Source of the DNA: Larix sibirica
Lineage: Eukaryota > Streptophyta > Pinopsida > Pinales > Pinaceae
DNA length: 10,779 nucleotides
Direction: 5' to 3'
NCBI GenBank assembly: GCA_004151065.3
Contig: NWUY0300021656.1
Span: forward strand, 6,979 to 17,757
Numbering within the stretch: the first letter of the stretch is position 1; every line of letters begins with the position of its first letter. Shown one piece after another: positions 1 to 8,710 of this stretch. Made by a program: the position numbers and the translations under genes. The notes under the pieces were generated by a model. That model was not told the DNA's origin. It was given only the letters and a program-made list of their open reading frames with translations, and did no database searches.

Positions 1-114
1 CCAATGGGATCTAATCCATGGTTTTTATGGATCAAGTATGAGGACTGGTGTGCCCCATTTGGAGAAGTAAACATTATATGTCTAATAAATATATGTATGG
101 TAAATTATGTATGA
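1..114 (+). other. Possible exon fragment cut by the left window edge
   Basis: Frame 1 is open from the first base to a TGA at 112-114. The first 22 codons look protein-like, with Trp, Cys, Pro and charged residues (for example WIKYEDWCAPFGE), while the rest is low-complexity. GAA|GTAAAC at 64-72 resembles a plant splice donor, so an exon could end near 66. I do not recognise the protein, and the stretch is too short to exclude chance. The upstream part lies outside the window. Confidence 0.2.
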
Positions 115-1286
115 CAGATCTATGGTGAAATTTGTTATTTAATATATATGAATGTTTTATTTGTTACATCCAATCATTTCCATCATGACATATTAATGTT
201 GTGTTTTTATTTTTCAAGGAAGAAATTTTTATATTTGATATCTCAATGTTTGAAATTAAAATATACAATTGTTATCCTATGTAATCTTGAAAATATAATT
301 TTGTTGTCTTTAAACTGTCCTAAAAAATACTTATTACAATCTTTGAAAATTAACAAAACATATCATCTAAGGGTCTACACTTTCTCAAAACATATATGTA
401 ACATACATCACTCATTCAAATATGTTTTCACATTCTTAGCATGCATTTTTATGCTCATGGATTGCATTTTTCACCAAGTGTCTATAATAGTAAAAAATGT
501 TAATATTGCACTTTTCATAGCTTCACTATGAGCATATGAGGTTAGTTTATATAAAATTAGCATAAGGATATTCTTATTAATATATCTAGATATCATATTT
601 CCAAATCCATTTACTATAAAAATTTAATAAGAAGGTTTGGATTGCATTTTCATTAAACTAGGTAGGAATTTCATAAACACAAGACAACCATTAAGTGTTG
701 ATGCAAAACATGCACTTTTTGAACTCAAATTAAAAGAATTATATACAAGAAGGTGGAAAATACTAAAACACACCATTTCCAACTGAAATCACTTGAAAAT
801 ACCCAATAGTGAGGGTTGGGCATATACTTTACTAAATTCGGTAAAATTGGGTTCAAAACAAAAATATGTCACTTTGTCAAATTAAATGTGAATAAATGAA
901 ACTAAATTTTCAGAATCTGAAAGAGAATTTTGTCAACATCATATATAGCTTGAATCCCATGCAGTTACTTTCAATTAATTACCTGTGCACTTACCATGGC
1001 AAGCATTTTTCTAAGCCTAGTTTTGTAGATTTACACTCTGGTTTTACATAGTAACTCTGGATTTACAAAAAACTTATATTTGTATTAACTAAAAGGTGAT
1101 TAGTTTCGACCGAAGTAGTCAATTGTCACTAGAAAAATTATATTAAATGCCTTTCATCTAGAAAATTTGTGGTTTTCTTTATTGTGTCGCTGCTTGCATT
1201 ATTTGGAAATCTACAACAAATTTCTATAGGCAAATTGTATACAAACTTACAAAAGATCAAATTAGAAAAAACAATTTTATACATAT
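115..1286. other. A+T-rich DNA with no recognisable feature
   Basis: I see no gene, RNA or repeat structure here. The longest open frame (148-531, plus) is rich in Phe, Ile, Leu, Tyr, Cys and His. That is the composition expected of random A+T-rich DNA, and it shows no domain. CpG is almost absent. Very old repeat remnants are possible but cannot be read by eye. Confidence 0.5.
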
Positions 1287-1906
1287 CTAAAGGAATTTAT
1301 TAAAGGGAAATTTACACTCTCTAGCATCTACTTCATGTATCTTTGCATTGGCATCAACTTGGATTCGATTAATTGTGCATTATTTCATGACGCCTCCAAA
1401 TGAAAAAACATTATTGTTCTATGGTTTTATCCCATACCCCACTGTGACTTTTGCCTCCATCAAGCCGAGATGCACGTTTTGTTTATAATTCTCCTCTTAT
1501 TGAGCTGCTAATATTCCTCTTGTATTCTCTAGTTGTGTTTGGGTGCATGTCAATACCATATATAACATGTCTATTAATTGATGATGTTGAAGGTCAACTT
1601 GTTGTTTGAGTTGTATAATCTCCCTTGAGATATCACTAGTGATTGATATAGAATTGTTAACCTAGAGGAACCCAATTTTGTACCACCTTTTATGCCCATA
1701 TCCTAGGAGCACACCCTTTATCTCAACGCTTAATAAGAAATAATTTCACATTCCAGTTGAAATAAATTCACGATGCTTGGACTCCTACGGTTTAGTTGAA
1801 ATAATAATGGCCCGCATGATCTAACAAGTACTGGATCTGCTGTTAGTGGCTTGAGTTTGATGGGAAAATTGCTCATGTGGGATACAAATCTAGATAACCC
1901 CTTACA
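1287..1906 (-). pseudogene. Decayed minus-strand coding relic, identity unknown
   Basis: Two adjoining minus-strand frames read like protein. The first runs from 1906 down to a TAA at 1732-1730 (58 codons), with segments such as SNFPIKLKPLTADPVLVRS. The second runs from 1745 down to a TAG at 1289-1287 and is interrupted by stops starting at 1664, 1499, 1421 and 1382. The frame change near 1740 fits a small indel. In the second frame about 54 codons (1661-1500) are uninterrupted and look like a coiled coil, with Leu, Ile and Met spaced among Gln and Glu (for example REIIQLKQQVDLQHHQL). The first stop is preceded by a splice-acceptor-like CCTCTAG, so an intron border is an alternative explanation. 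I cannot name the family. A transposable-element protein or a captured gene fragment are both possible. Confidence 0.4.
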
Positions 1907-2161
1907 AAATAAGCTGAAAATTCATTAAACTTTTGGTAAAATGGTTCTAACTATGAAATATGATGGTTGAGTTGGAGTCACTCAAATTCCAACTTGTATG
2001 ATATGAAAAAGACATATGGATTGATTAATAATTAATTCACACACACTTTTGGCTTACTTTGCATGATGCTTAACCTTTTTCATTAGATTCTATATGAATG
2101 GAAGGGATACGTGATGAGGTGTACACGTGTCCCTCCACAAGAACTAAGTTGCCTTGGTAAT
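1907..2161. other. A+T-rich spacer before the tandem array
   Basis: No coding signal or clear repeat. It holds one perfect ACACGTGT palindrome (2123-2130) containing a G-box core, CACGTG. With no gene start nearby I do not call it regulatory. Confidence 0.4.
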
Positions 2162-3745
2162 AATGGCAAGATTTTTCAAAGCTAAGTATGAAGTATAAAA
2201 CATACTAATATTTTTTCAAATTTAGGCATATTAAAATGCCTAAATTTCATTTGAATCATTGTATTTTCATTTTCATTCTCAGAATAACTTGGTTTGGAAA
2301 AATTTCAAAGTTGCCAAGATTTTTCAAAGCTAAGTATGCAATATATACAATCATATTTTTTCAAAGTTAGGCATATTAAAATGCTCACAATATTCCATAA
2401 ACATGACCTTATATGAAAGTGAGAGTACATTCTTGGAGGTAGATGTATGTATGGGAAAAACCTCTCTCATATTTCTTGGATTCATGGTATAATGTCGGCA
2501 TTAAACTTGCTAAGTTTGTAATTTTAGTATTTTTACATAAAATTACCCATCATAGAAAAATGCACGTAGATGCTTCAAGTTTGGGTGTTTTTGAGTGATT
2601 CCACTTGGAAATGATTTATTTACCCATTTCACATCATTGTGAATCATTTTATTTTTATTTTCATTTTCATTTTGAAAAACAAAAATTTCAAAGTTGCCTA
2701 GATTTTTCAAATCTAAGTATGCATTATAAAGTGGACTCGTATTTTATCAAAGTTAGGCATAGTAAAATGCCCACAACATTTCATAAACATGAACTTATAT
2801 GAACATAATATTATGTTCTTGGACGTAGATGTATGGTTGACAAAAAAACCTCTCTCATATTTCTTGGATTCAATGTATAGTGTCTTCATTAAAGCTTCCA
2901 AGTTTGCAATTTTAGTATTTTTACATAAAATTGCACATCATAGAAAAATGCATGTAGATACTACATAATTGGGTCTTTTTGAGTAATTCCACTTCAAAAT
3001 GGTTTATTTCCCCATTTCACACCATTGTGAATAATTTTATTTTCATTTTCATTCTAAAAATATATTGGTCTGCCAAAATTTCAAAGTTGCCTATATTTTT
3101 CAAAGCCAAGTAGGCAGTGTAAATAACCATATTTTTTCAAAGTTAGGCATAAAAGGATGCCCGCAATATTCCATATAAATGACATTTTATAAACAAAAGA
3201 GTACATTATTGAGGCAAAAGTATGGATAACAAAATCCTCTCTCATATTTCTAGGATTCAATGTATAGTGTATGCATTAAACATGCCAAGCTAGAAATTTT
3301 AGTATTTTTACAGTGTATTATCCATCATAGAAAAATGCATGTAGGATATTCATATTTGGATATTTTTGAGTGATTCCATTAGTTGGAAATGATTTATTTC
3401 CTCATTTTGAATAATTGTATTTTCATTTTAATTCTTAAAATAGCTTGGTCTTAAAAATATCAAAGTTCCATATATTTTTCAAAGCTAAGATCGTAGTGTA
3501 AAATAGACTCATATTTTTTCAAAGTTAGGCATATTAAAATGTCCTCAATAGAGAAATGCACGTAGGGGATTCATATTTGGGTCTTTTTGAGTAATTCCAC
3601 TTGGAAATGATTTATTTCTTCATTTAGCATCATTTTGAATCTTCATATTTTCATTTCCAGTTTAAAAATATCTTGGACTGCAAAAATTTGAAAGTTCCCT
3701 ATATTTTTTAAAATACAAACACATGAACATTAAAATGCATGCATA
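2162..3745. repeat. Tandem array of a 380-390 bp satellite-like unit, six copies in three lengths
   Basis: Copies begin at a shared anchor, (G)TTGCC or GTTCC followed by A/T-rich sequence and TTTTTCAAA, at about 2162, 2310, 2693, 3086, 3465 and 3694. Spacings are 148, 383, 393, 379 and 229 bp. Each full copy has the same ordered blocks: TTTTTCAAAGCTAAGTATG; TTCAAAGTTAGGCATA; CCTCTCTCATATTTCT; TTTTAGTATTTTTACA; a CATAGAAAAATGCA block; TTTTTGAGTGATTCCACTT; and a TTTCATTTTCATTC tail. The 2162 copy has lost the middle blocks, about 235 bp. The 3465 copy has lost about 150 bp between the second and fifth blocks. The 3694 copy is only a fragment. Copies differ by scattered substitutions and small indels, so the array is old. 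The unit has no coding potential. It could be a local satellite or an expanded minisatellite inside a decayed transposon. Confidence 0.85.
2218..2247. repeat. Perfect inverted repeat, 12-bp arms with a 6-base loop
   Basis: AAATTTAGGCAT (2218-2229) and its exact reverse complement (2236-2247) flank ATTAAA. In the other array copies the left arm (AAAGTTAGGCAT) and the inner right arm (ATGCC or similar) survive, but the outer right arm is absent. The deletion junction in this short copy supplies the last bases of the right arm. The palindrome is therefore probably a by-product of the deletion, or the structure that provoked it. Confidence 0.7.
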
Positions 3746-4438
3746 GTCCTCATAGTGAAGTCAAAGTGAGTGTTTTTAGTTGTATAAGATATTTTTATTA
3801 CTTCTCTACTCTTCTACACTTCCACATCTTCATTCTATATCATAAAAGTGGGGTTTTAGCAAGAATGATATGTTTGCATTATGTTTTGAACATTGAACAA
3901 TAGTTTAGAATGTCTCAAATAAATGCATGCAAATAATTCCTCGTGGATGATTTTTGGAAAGTGTAATTCATATTTTTGTATCTTAATATATTGGTCACAT
4001 TTTTTTATAGTTCAATGCATTGTGAAATTATTAGCATCAAGCATAATTTTTAAAATTTTCCCTTTTCTCACCAAATTCATAAAATAAATAACAACAAAAA
4101 CTGCATAACCATAAGAAACGATGTAAGGAATTACTCAACCATTTTATAAATATATTTTGCTTTGACATGTTTGATATTGACTATTTGTGTTGGTATTAGA
4201 GGTAAAATATGTTATAAAACAATTATTCAGTTAGAAAATTTATTTATTATATGTGAAAAAGGGTATTCATAATCATGTTGACTTCATAAACCAATATATT
4301 ATTAAATCAATTTAAGAAATCCTCATTTGCATGCATAACCAAACTAGTTGATTGCAAATTCGTCGAAATTTGTAATTGTAGAGAACAAGCTTCTTGTGCA
4401 TGATTTCAACTCAGAACCAAGACAACCATGACCTCAAT
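3746..4438. other. A+T-rich DNA, no gene seen
   Basis: No frame reads like protein and there is no obvious repeat. If the motif at 4191 is a real primer-binding site, the sequence before it would be the remains of an LTR. It does not end in the usual CA, and no partner LTR is visible. Confidence 0.4.
4191..4201 (+). promoter_or_regulatory. Weak primer-binding-site-like motif
   Basis: TGGTATTAGAG matches the first 11 bases of the plant initiator-Met tRNA complement (TGGTATCAGAG) with one C-to-T difference. The bases that follow no longer match, and the preceding sequence (TTGTGT) is not a canonical LTR end. It lies 350 bp upstream of the 4541-6594 relic on the same strand, where a primer-binding site would belong if that relic were a retroelement gene. 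An 11-base near match can occur by chance. Confidence 0.25.
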
Positions 4439-4523
4439 TGAAATAAGGGTGTCCTACACCATGGAAACAGTTGAAACAAGGGATTTCTCTATCATGATAA
4501 GCCTGCTGAAACAAGGTATTTCT
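4439..4523. repeat. Short imperfect direct repeat, three copies spaced 33-35 bp
   Basis: TGAAACAAGGGATTTCT (4472-4488) recurs as TGAAACAAGGTATTTCT (4507-4523) with one difference. A more diverged copy, TGAAATAAGGGTGTCCT, starts at 4439. The spacing suggests a small decayed minisatellite. It sits just before the first protein-like stretch at 4541. Confidence 0.5.
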
Positions 4524-4540
4524 AGGTTGAGAGGTTCACA

Positions 4541-6594
4541 ATGAAGAAATTCCAAGGATGTGTTGATGCATGGAGTGATAGAAGCAAGTGTCCAACAAGT
4601 ATGTTAGATATCCTTATAAGAGCATGCAACATGCAATGGCTTGTTTTTGGACAATTCAATTTCCAAAATCAGAAGATAGAAGATGCCATTTTCAGTTATG
4701 TTGATGAGGCTATGGAATTGTTAATTTTGGGGAGGATGGTTCACATGTGCCCCATTTGGTTGTCGGGGAATGAAAAATTCCATGCAGAGGGGGTTATTGT
4801 TAAAATATAAAAAAAAAACTAGAAAATATTGAGATGGCCTATCAAATATGTGGGAAAAAGGTATACATTCCTAGGAACGGCTTATAAATGCAATATGTCC
4901 CCTCAGGTCTACACAAAAACTTGATTTAGATTGTCCTTACGACCATTATGAATCACCAGAAGCACGATATATCAGGTGAATGCATGAAGCTAGTCATACA
5001 CTAGGTTGAAGACATGCCCACATATGTCCCTCATTTATTGGATAATAAGTTGCACTTTGGACTACAAGATAGTAAAATGAAGAGGGTTAAGTTCATTTAC
5101 CTAGAACACTACAAAAAAAATTGATTTATATCGACCCAGTGATGTACAATCAAACATTTCTAAAACATACATTAGGTAGTCTAAAATGTAGGAAAATAAG
5201 GATATTGAACCTCAACAATCTCCAAAAAAGAATGTGGAAGGATTTTCTGCTGCCACGACTTCAAAGAACTATATGGAAAGTGTGGGAAATGACATTGCTT
5301 CAATCAATGGTGACGAAGTTAATGTTATCGTGTATTTGAGAGAATTACAAGGAGATCTAAATGCAAATGAGTGACATCCATTTGTGGATAATTATATGGA
5401 GCTGAGTGATGATGATATTTATACTCCCCTAGAGTCTCAATTTGATAGATTTCGCTTGCAAGTTAGAACTAGGGAGATATATCTCTAATACAATGTCTCC
5501 AACATATTTTTTTGTTTGTAGATTTATTTTTTCTTTATTCAATGAAATAGTGTGCTTCAAAGAACGAGCTTCCATGGGGGATTCTTGTAAATATTGGTTG
5601 GAAACATGTAAGGTTAAGGATAACCATATTTTTGATCTCCTAGGTCATGTTGCAGTGTTACATAAATCAATTGTGGATAATGCAGAAAAAAAAGACATAA
5701 TCAACAAGAACATAATTATTGAAGGTTTGTCTTCTCAAGTAGACAAAATTGTAGGTGATATGAAGAATGAAATGGAAACACTCATTTAAAAGTATCGGGA
5801 TGAAAATAATAATTATGAAGCAACTATATGGATACTTGATGAGGAGCTGAAAAAAAGACATGAGGCTATCAACATACCGCCATTGAAAACTACAATTGGT
5901 ACGAAAGCATAACTTCTGCATCAACTGAAGAAGAAAGAACAATTTATTGATTGTTTAAATGATTAGTTTGAAGAGATAGTAAATGAATAGTACATTAAAC
6001 ATAAATAGGATATTGGAGAATAATAAAAAAGAGCGGAAAAACTGAGGAATACCATTGAGAAGAAAATTGAGTTGTTTAGAGGTAAACAAACTAAAAGGAT
6101 TTTTGCAACAATCAATTCTAAATGACTTCAAAAAGGAAAACTATCTAGCAATAAGATACATGGTAAGGGAAAATAAAATTCGTAGGAAGAAGAAAGTAAC
6201 ATTGAAGTTGTTAAATGTAAGAGTAAATCTCTATTTTAAGATAAACTCAAAGAAGAGTACAATAATCAAAAAGTGGAAAAACTGAAGGCTATCATTAGTA
6301 AGAAAAATGAGCAATTGAGAGGTAAAAAACCTTAAAGTATAAATATGCAACAATAAAGGATAAAGGACCTAAAAAGGTAAATATTTTGATGGTAGAAAAA
6401 TGGTAAGGGTAAAGTAAACCAAGAGAAAGAAGAAATTAACATTAAAGATGTTAAAGGTAAGAGTAATGCTCTGTTTATGGCTAAAAACTACAATAAGTCT
6501 ATACTCCAAAAGTCCTTAACTGAATATGAGAAGTCCTTAAAAATACAAGAGAAGAACTTGCAGGAAGCTATTGCAGCAATGAATGCTGGAGGTG
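4541..6594 (+). pseudogene. Frameshifted relic of a long protein with a C-terminal coiled coil, identity unknown
   Basis: Protein-like sequence runs along the plus strand but changes frame: frame 2 from ATG 4541 to about 4726, frame 1 to about 5113, frame 2 to 5489, then frame 3 to about 6594. Two changes fall at homopolymers (TTTTGGGG near 4726; eight A at 5113-5120), as expected of slippage indels. The change near 5490-5530 could be an indel or a short intron, since TTTGTTTGTAG at 5512-5522 looks like an acceptor. Readable patches include VPHLLDNKLHFGLQDSKMK (near 5026-5082) and ELSDDDIYTPLESQFDRFR (near 5399-5455). From about 5570 the frame is Lys/Glu/Asn-rich and coiled-coil-like. It contains many stops and an 80-codon duplication. 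The far end (MNAGG, about 6579-6593) stops where a minus-strand relic begins. A retroelement structural protein is conceivable. I found no catalytic motif. Confidence 0.5.
6033..6512 (+). repeat. Exact 240-bp tandem duplication inside the coiled-coil relic
   Basis: The segment 6033-6272 is repeated at 6273-6512 with a constant 240-base offset at every anchor checked: GGAAAAACTGA (6035/6275), AGAGGTAAA (6078/6318), TGGTAAGGG (6161/6401), AAGAGTAA (6219/6459). By eye about three quarters of the first 60 bases match, and similarity fades after about 6480. Because 240 is 80 codons, the duplication kept the reading frame. Substitutions have accumulated but no net indel, and stops occur in both copies. 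Confidence 0.75.
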
Positions 6595-7135
6595 ATCTTT
6601 TTTGTGCTATAATATTGAAAAATTGTGCTATCATCTCATTTACAAGCCACATTCTATCATCTTCAAATGTGCTTCTATACTCCTTAGCAATTCTTGTTTC
6701 TCCTCCTTGGTTACTATTCAAAATTTGCTTTACCCCATGCTTTTGCTCCATTACCTCATTCCTTCACCATCCTTAAGTATAAGGATGAATATCCCTAGTC
6801 ATCTAAATAGCATGGGTCCCTTGGACATGCATATAAGGAACCATCTCATCTCCTAAAAAACAATAACACAACCAAAGCCACTCACTGGAAGGGAAGCTAG
6901 AGTCTTATAATGATAGTGGATCATAATTTTTATTGTCAATGAAATAATACCACCATGCTTAAATACATAAAACAATAAATTAATAGAAATTGGTGTACCT
7001 TTCCTCGTATGCATATTTATCATCCCTTCTACACCCTTCCAATTGCAACGTGTGGAATTTTTTATAACACTTCCACATCCTCAACATCATTTTATACTTT
7101 TCGTCATCTGGTAGGCCCTCAATAAGCACAACATT
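6595..7135 (-). pseudogene. Minus-strand coding relic, identity unknown
   Basis: One minus-strand frame reads as protein-like from 7135 down to about 6595. The upstream patch (about 7135-6993) is highly charged, including GLPDDEKYKMMLRMWKCYK and CRRDDKYAYEERY. A middle part with several stops follows. The final patch (6751 down to about 6595) has 50 uninterrupted codons with EYRSTFEDDRMWLVNEMIAQ. The stop-rich middle could be an old intron, since AG|GT at 7000-6997 and TTTTTTAG ending at 6853 look like splice sites. However, joining them does not keep the frame. The open frame runs on to 6488, but there it is the shadow of the opposite coiled-coil relic. It sits in inverted orientation between two plus-strand retroelement-like relics, so a nested insertion or rearrangement is likely. 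I cannot name the family. Confidence 0.4.
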
Positions 7136-7138
7136 TCA

Positions 7139-7296
7139 GTCTACATGATTACTTACTTAATTTTCTATTACAATTGCATAAAATAGAGAGCCAATTTCAC
7201 TATTATGCCATCATAAAATCATCAGTTATGATTATTAGTCAAGACTCAAAAAACATATTAAAAATATTGGATATGNTATTAATAAGATTTCCAACA
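7139..7296 (+). mobile_element. Candidate 3' end of a 5' LTR
   Basis: The sequence just before the primer-binding site ends in CCAACA, a common plant LTR terminus (TG...CA). The matching TGTTGG start is not found upstream, and the minus-strand relic occupies 6595-7135, so any LTR here is short or truncated. An unresolved base (N) lies at 7276. No matching copy was found downstream of 10375. Confidence 0.3.
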
Positions 7297-7298
7297 AT

Positions 7299-7313
7299 TG
7301 GTATCAGATCAGG
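7299..7313 (+). promoter_or_regulatory. Retrotransposon primer-binding site for initiator-Met tRNA
   Basis: TGGTATCAGATCAGG matches the complement of the 3' end of plant initiator-Met tRNA (TGGTATCAGAGCCAGG): ten exact bases, then one base missing and one changed, then CAGG. It lies two bases after an LTR-like CCAACA end (7291-7296) and 49 bases before the gag ATG. This is the standard spacing in plant LTR retrotransposons, where the tRNA primes minus-strand DNA synthesis. Confidence 0.8.
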
Positions 7314-7361
7314 TGTCTTCAGTAATATATTAACATCTCGAAGATATATCCTTGCGCAGTT

Positions 7362-8361
7362 ATGGGGAAGGATCACTTTCAAAATGAAGCACCATGGTTA
7401 AAAGAATATGTAAGTCTGGATAAAATCTCTATCGCAGAAGCAAGGAACATTATTCGCACATAGAGAAAAATGATAGCAACCAAAACTATGAATATCCTAA
7501 AAAGGGAAAGAAGAAGACTCATAGGAATTGGAAATGGCCTTCACTAGCCAGTTATAGGAAATGGATGAGACTTGTCAAAATGTAAGACTGGGGAATGATA
7601 CCTTGGAAATAAATTTGAAGAAATCGGTTGTAGAAAATCAAGAACTTGAAAAAGATATCTCTCTATTGAAGAAAAAACTGGAAGAAGCTACACAAGAAAA
7701 GGAAGAAGTCCTGGTACTAAATGAACAGCTCCAAAAGTAATGTGATGATCAAATCCAAGCAAGACAACTGGAGGCCACTAAGAATAATTCAAAGTATGAA
7801 AATATGCTTGATGAATATAGAATCCAACTACGAGAAAAAGAAAGGGAAATTTAAAGGATACATAATCAATTTAGAACAAATGAAAGATTTGTCAAAAGCA
7901 TGGAAGTATTAGATGAGATTCTCAGCAAGCAAATATCACCTCTCAATAAAAATGGTGTAGGCTATAAAGATGAATTAAAGAAGACTGGCCAAGGAAAAGG
8001 GGATGTTGCGCATCCAAATAAGACGAGCATGCGCAAACCTGTTCAATGTTGGAAATGTAAAATGACATGACACATTGGAAAGTACTACAACAATGTCACT
8101 TGTTACAAGTGAAATAAATTTGGGCACAAAGCTCAGGACTGTGGAAAGTCAGAAAATTTAGTCAAACACTGGAAGAAGAAAATAGGTGAGGAATTTCAAT
8201 TTATTAACAAATGTAGTACTTTTGAAAACCAAGGAAAGGAACAATACAGGATCATATGGATAAGGAGGATAATTAACAATGATTCATACTTGTTCATATC
8301 TCTAGATGAAAATGTGGAGAACTTGGGATACCAATCCTTCTCCACTCCAACTCAAGACTGA
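7362..8361 (+). pseudogene. gag: Relic gag gene of an LTR retrotransposon, coiled coil plus two CCHC zinc knuckles
   Basis: Gag builds the virus-like particle and binds element RNA. I place the start at ATG 7362, the first after the primer-binding site, opening MGKDHFQNEAPWLKEYVSLD. The frame breaks at about 7460 (frame 3 to 2) and about 7520-7560 (frame 2 to 1). From 7534 frame 1 holds to TGA 8359-8361, with stops at 7555, 7738, 7852, 8068 and 8110. In order it has a basic patch (PKKGKKKTHR), a long coiled coil (about 7560-7850), the motif FVKSMEVLDEILSKQ followed by a Gly-Tyr segment, which I associate with plant copia-type Gag, and two knuckles. Knuckle 1 (from 8047) has lost its last Cys to Tyr at 8086 and carries a stop. 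In knuckle 2 (8101-8142) the second Cys is TGA. About 333 codons would be short for a Gag-Pol and typical of Gag alone. Confidence 0.8.
8047..8142 (+). other. Two degenerate zinc-knuckle (CX2CX4HX4C) motifs of the gag relic
   Basis: Knuckle 1 has Cys codons at 8047 and 8056 and His at 8071. Position 8086 is TAC (Tyr) where Cys is expected, and the residue before His is TGA (8068-8070). Knuckle 2 has Cys at 8101, TGA at 8110-8112 instead of the second Cys, His at 8125 and Cys at 8140; its tail reads NKFGHKAQDC. The spacing is canonical in both. Two nonsense changes and one lost ligand show the copy cannot make a working nucleic-acid-binding Gag. Confidence 0.8.
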
Positions 8362-8710
8362 CTCACTAACAATTGGACTTGTCACAGTAAAATATTTGTG
8401 CACCAACATGAACTGTGACACAGAGTGAGTCTTGATTATTAGTGGAACAGTGGAACAAATGGTAATAAATGTTTAAACATAAACAACATTAATGATGGAG
8501 AGTGGTTAGGTGCATTTGGACAAAGATCAAATCAAACTGAAACTTTCTGACTTTCAAAGTGGACCAAATCTTGGTAAATCTGCAAAAGATGGAAATCATT
8601 AATGATATGGGTCTTTATAAACTATGAGGATTCTTAGTATGAAATCCCACATCTATTAAGAACAAGAGATATAAAATGAATAGTGTATGAAGAGTTGAAT
8701 CTTGAAGGCC
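8362..8710 (+). other. Unassigned spacer between gag and the second relic
   Basis: The gag frame continues with several stops (for example at 8416 and 8440), and no frame stays convincingly open. This is where a retroelement protease would normally begin. Frame 2 near 8432 contains a lone SGT triplet that might echo an Asp-Ser-Gly protease site, but the Asp is missing and the flanks do not fit, so I make no call. Confidence 0.35.

Noticed and set aside
148-531. 127-codon open frame in the left flank
   Set aside because: Composition (Phe, Ile, Leu, Tyr, Cys, His, Lys) is what random A+T-rich DNA gives, and there is no domain or internal pattern.
2123-2130. Perfect G-box palindrome ACACGTGT
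   Set aside because: An 8-base site with no nearby gene start; expected by chance at this scale.
2605-2901. Open frames on both strands inside the tandem array
   Set aside because: They lie in a satellite-like unit, overlap each other on opposite strands, and are not kept open in the other copies.
49-4759. Shared 14-mer TGTGCCCCATTTGG at 49-62 and 4746-4759
   Set aside because: The flanks do not align. One shared 14-mer in a 10-kb window is not rare enough to claim homology, and the best reading frames differ.
6853-6998. Intron between the two minus-strand patches
   Set aside because: The borders look like AG|GT and a polypyrimidine-AG, but joining them puts the downstream patch out of frame, while the unspliced sequence keeps the frame.
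8432-8475. Possible aspartic protease site (SGT) after gag
   Set aside because: The catalytic Asp is absent, the flanking hydrophobic pattern does not fit, and stops follow at once.
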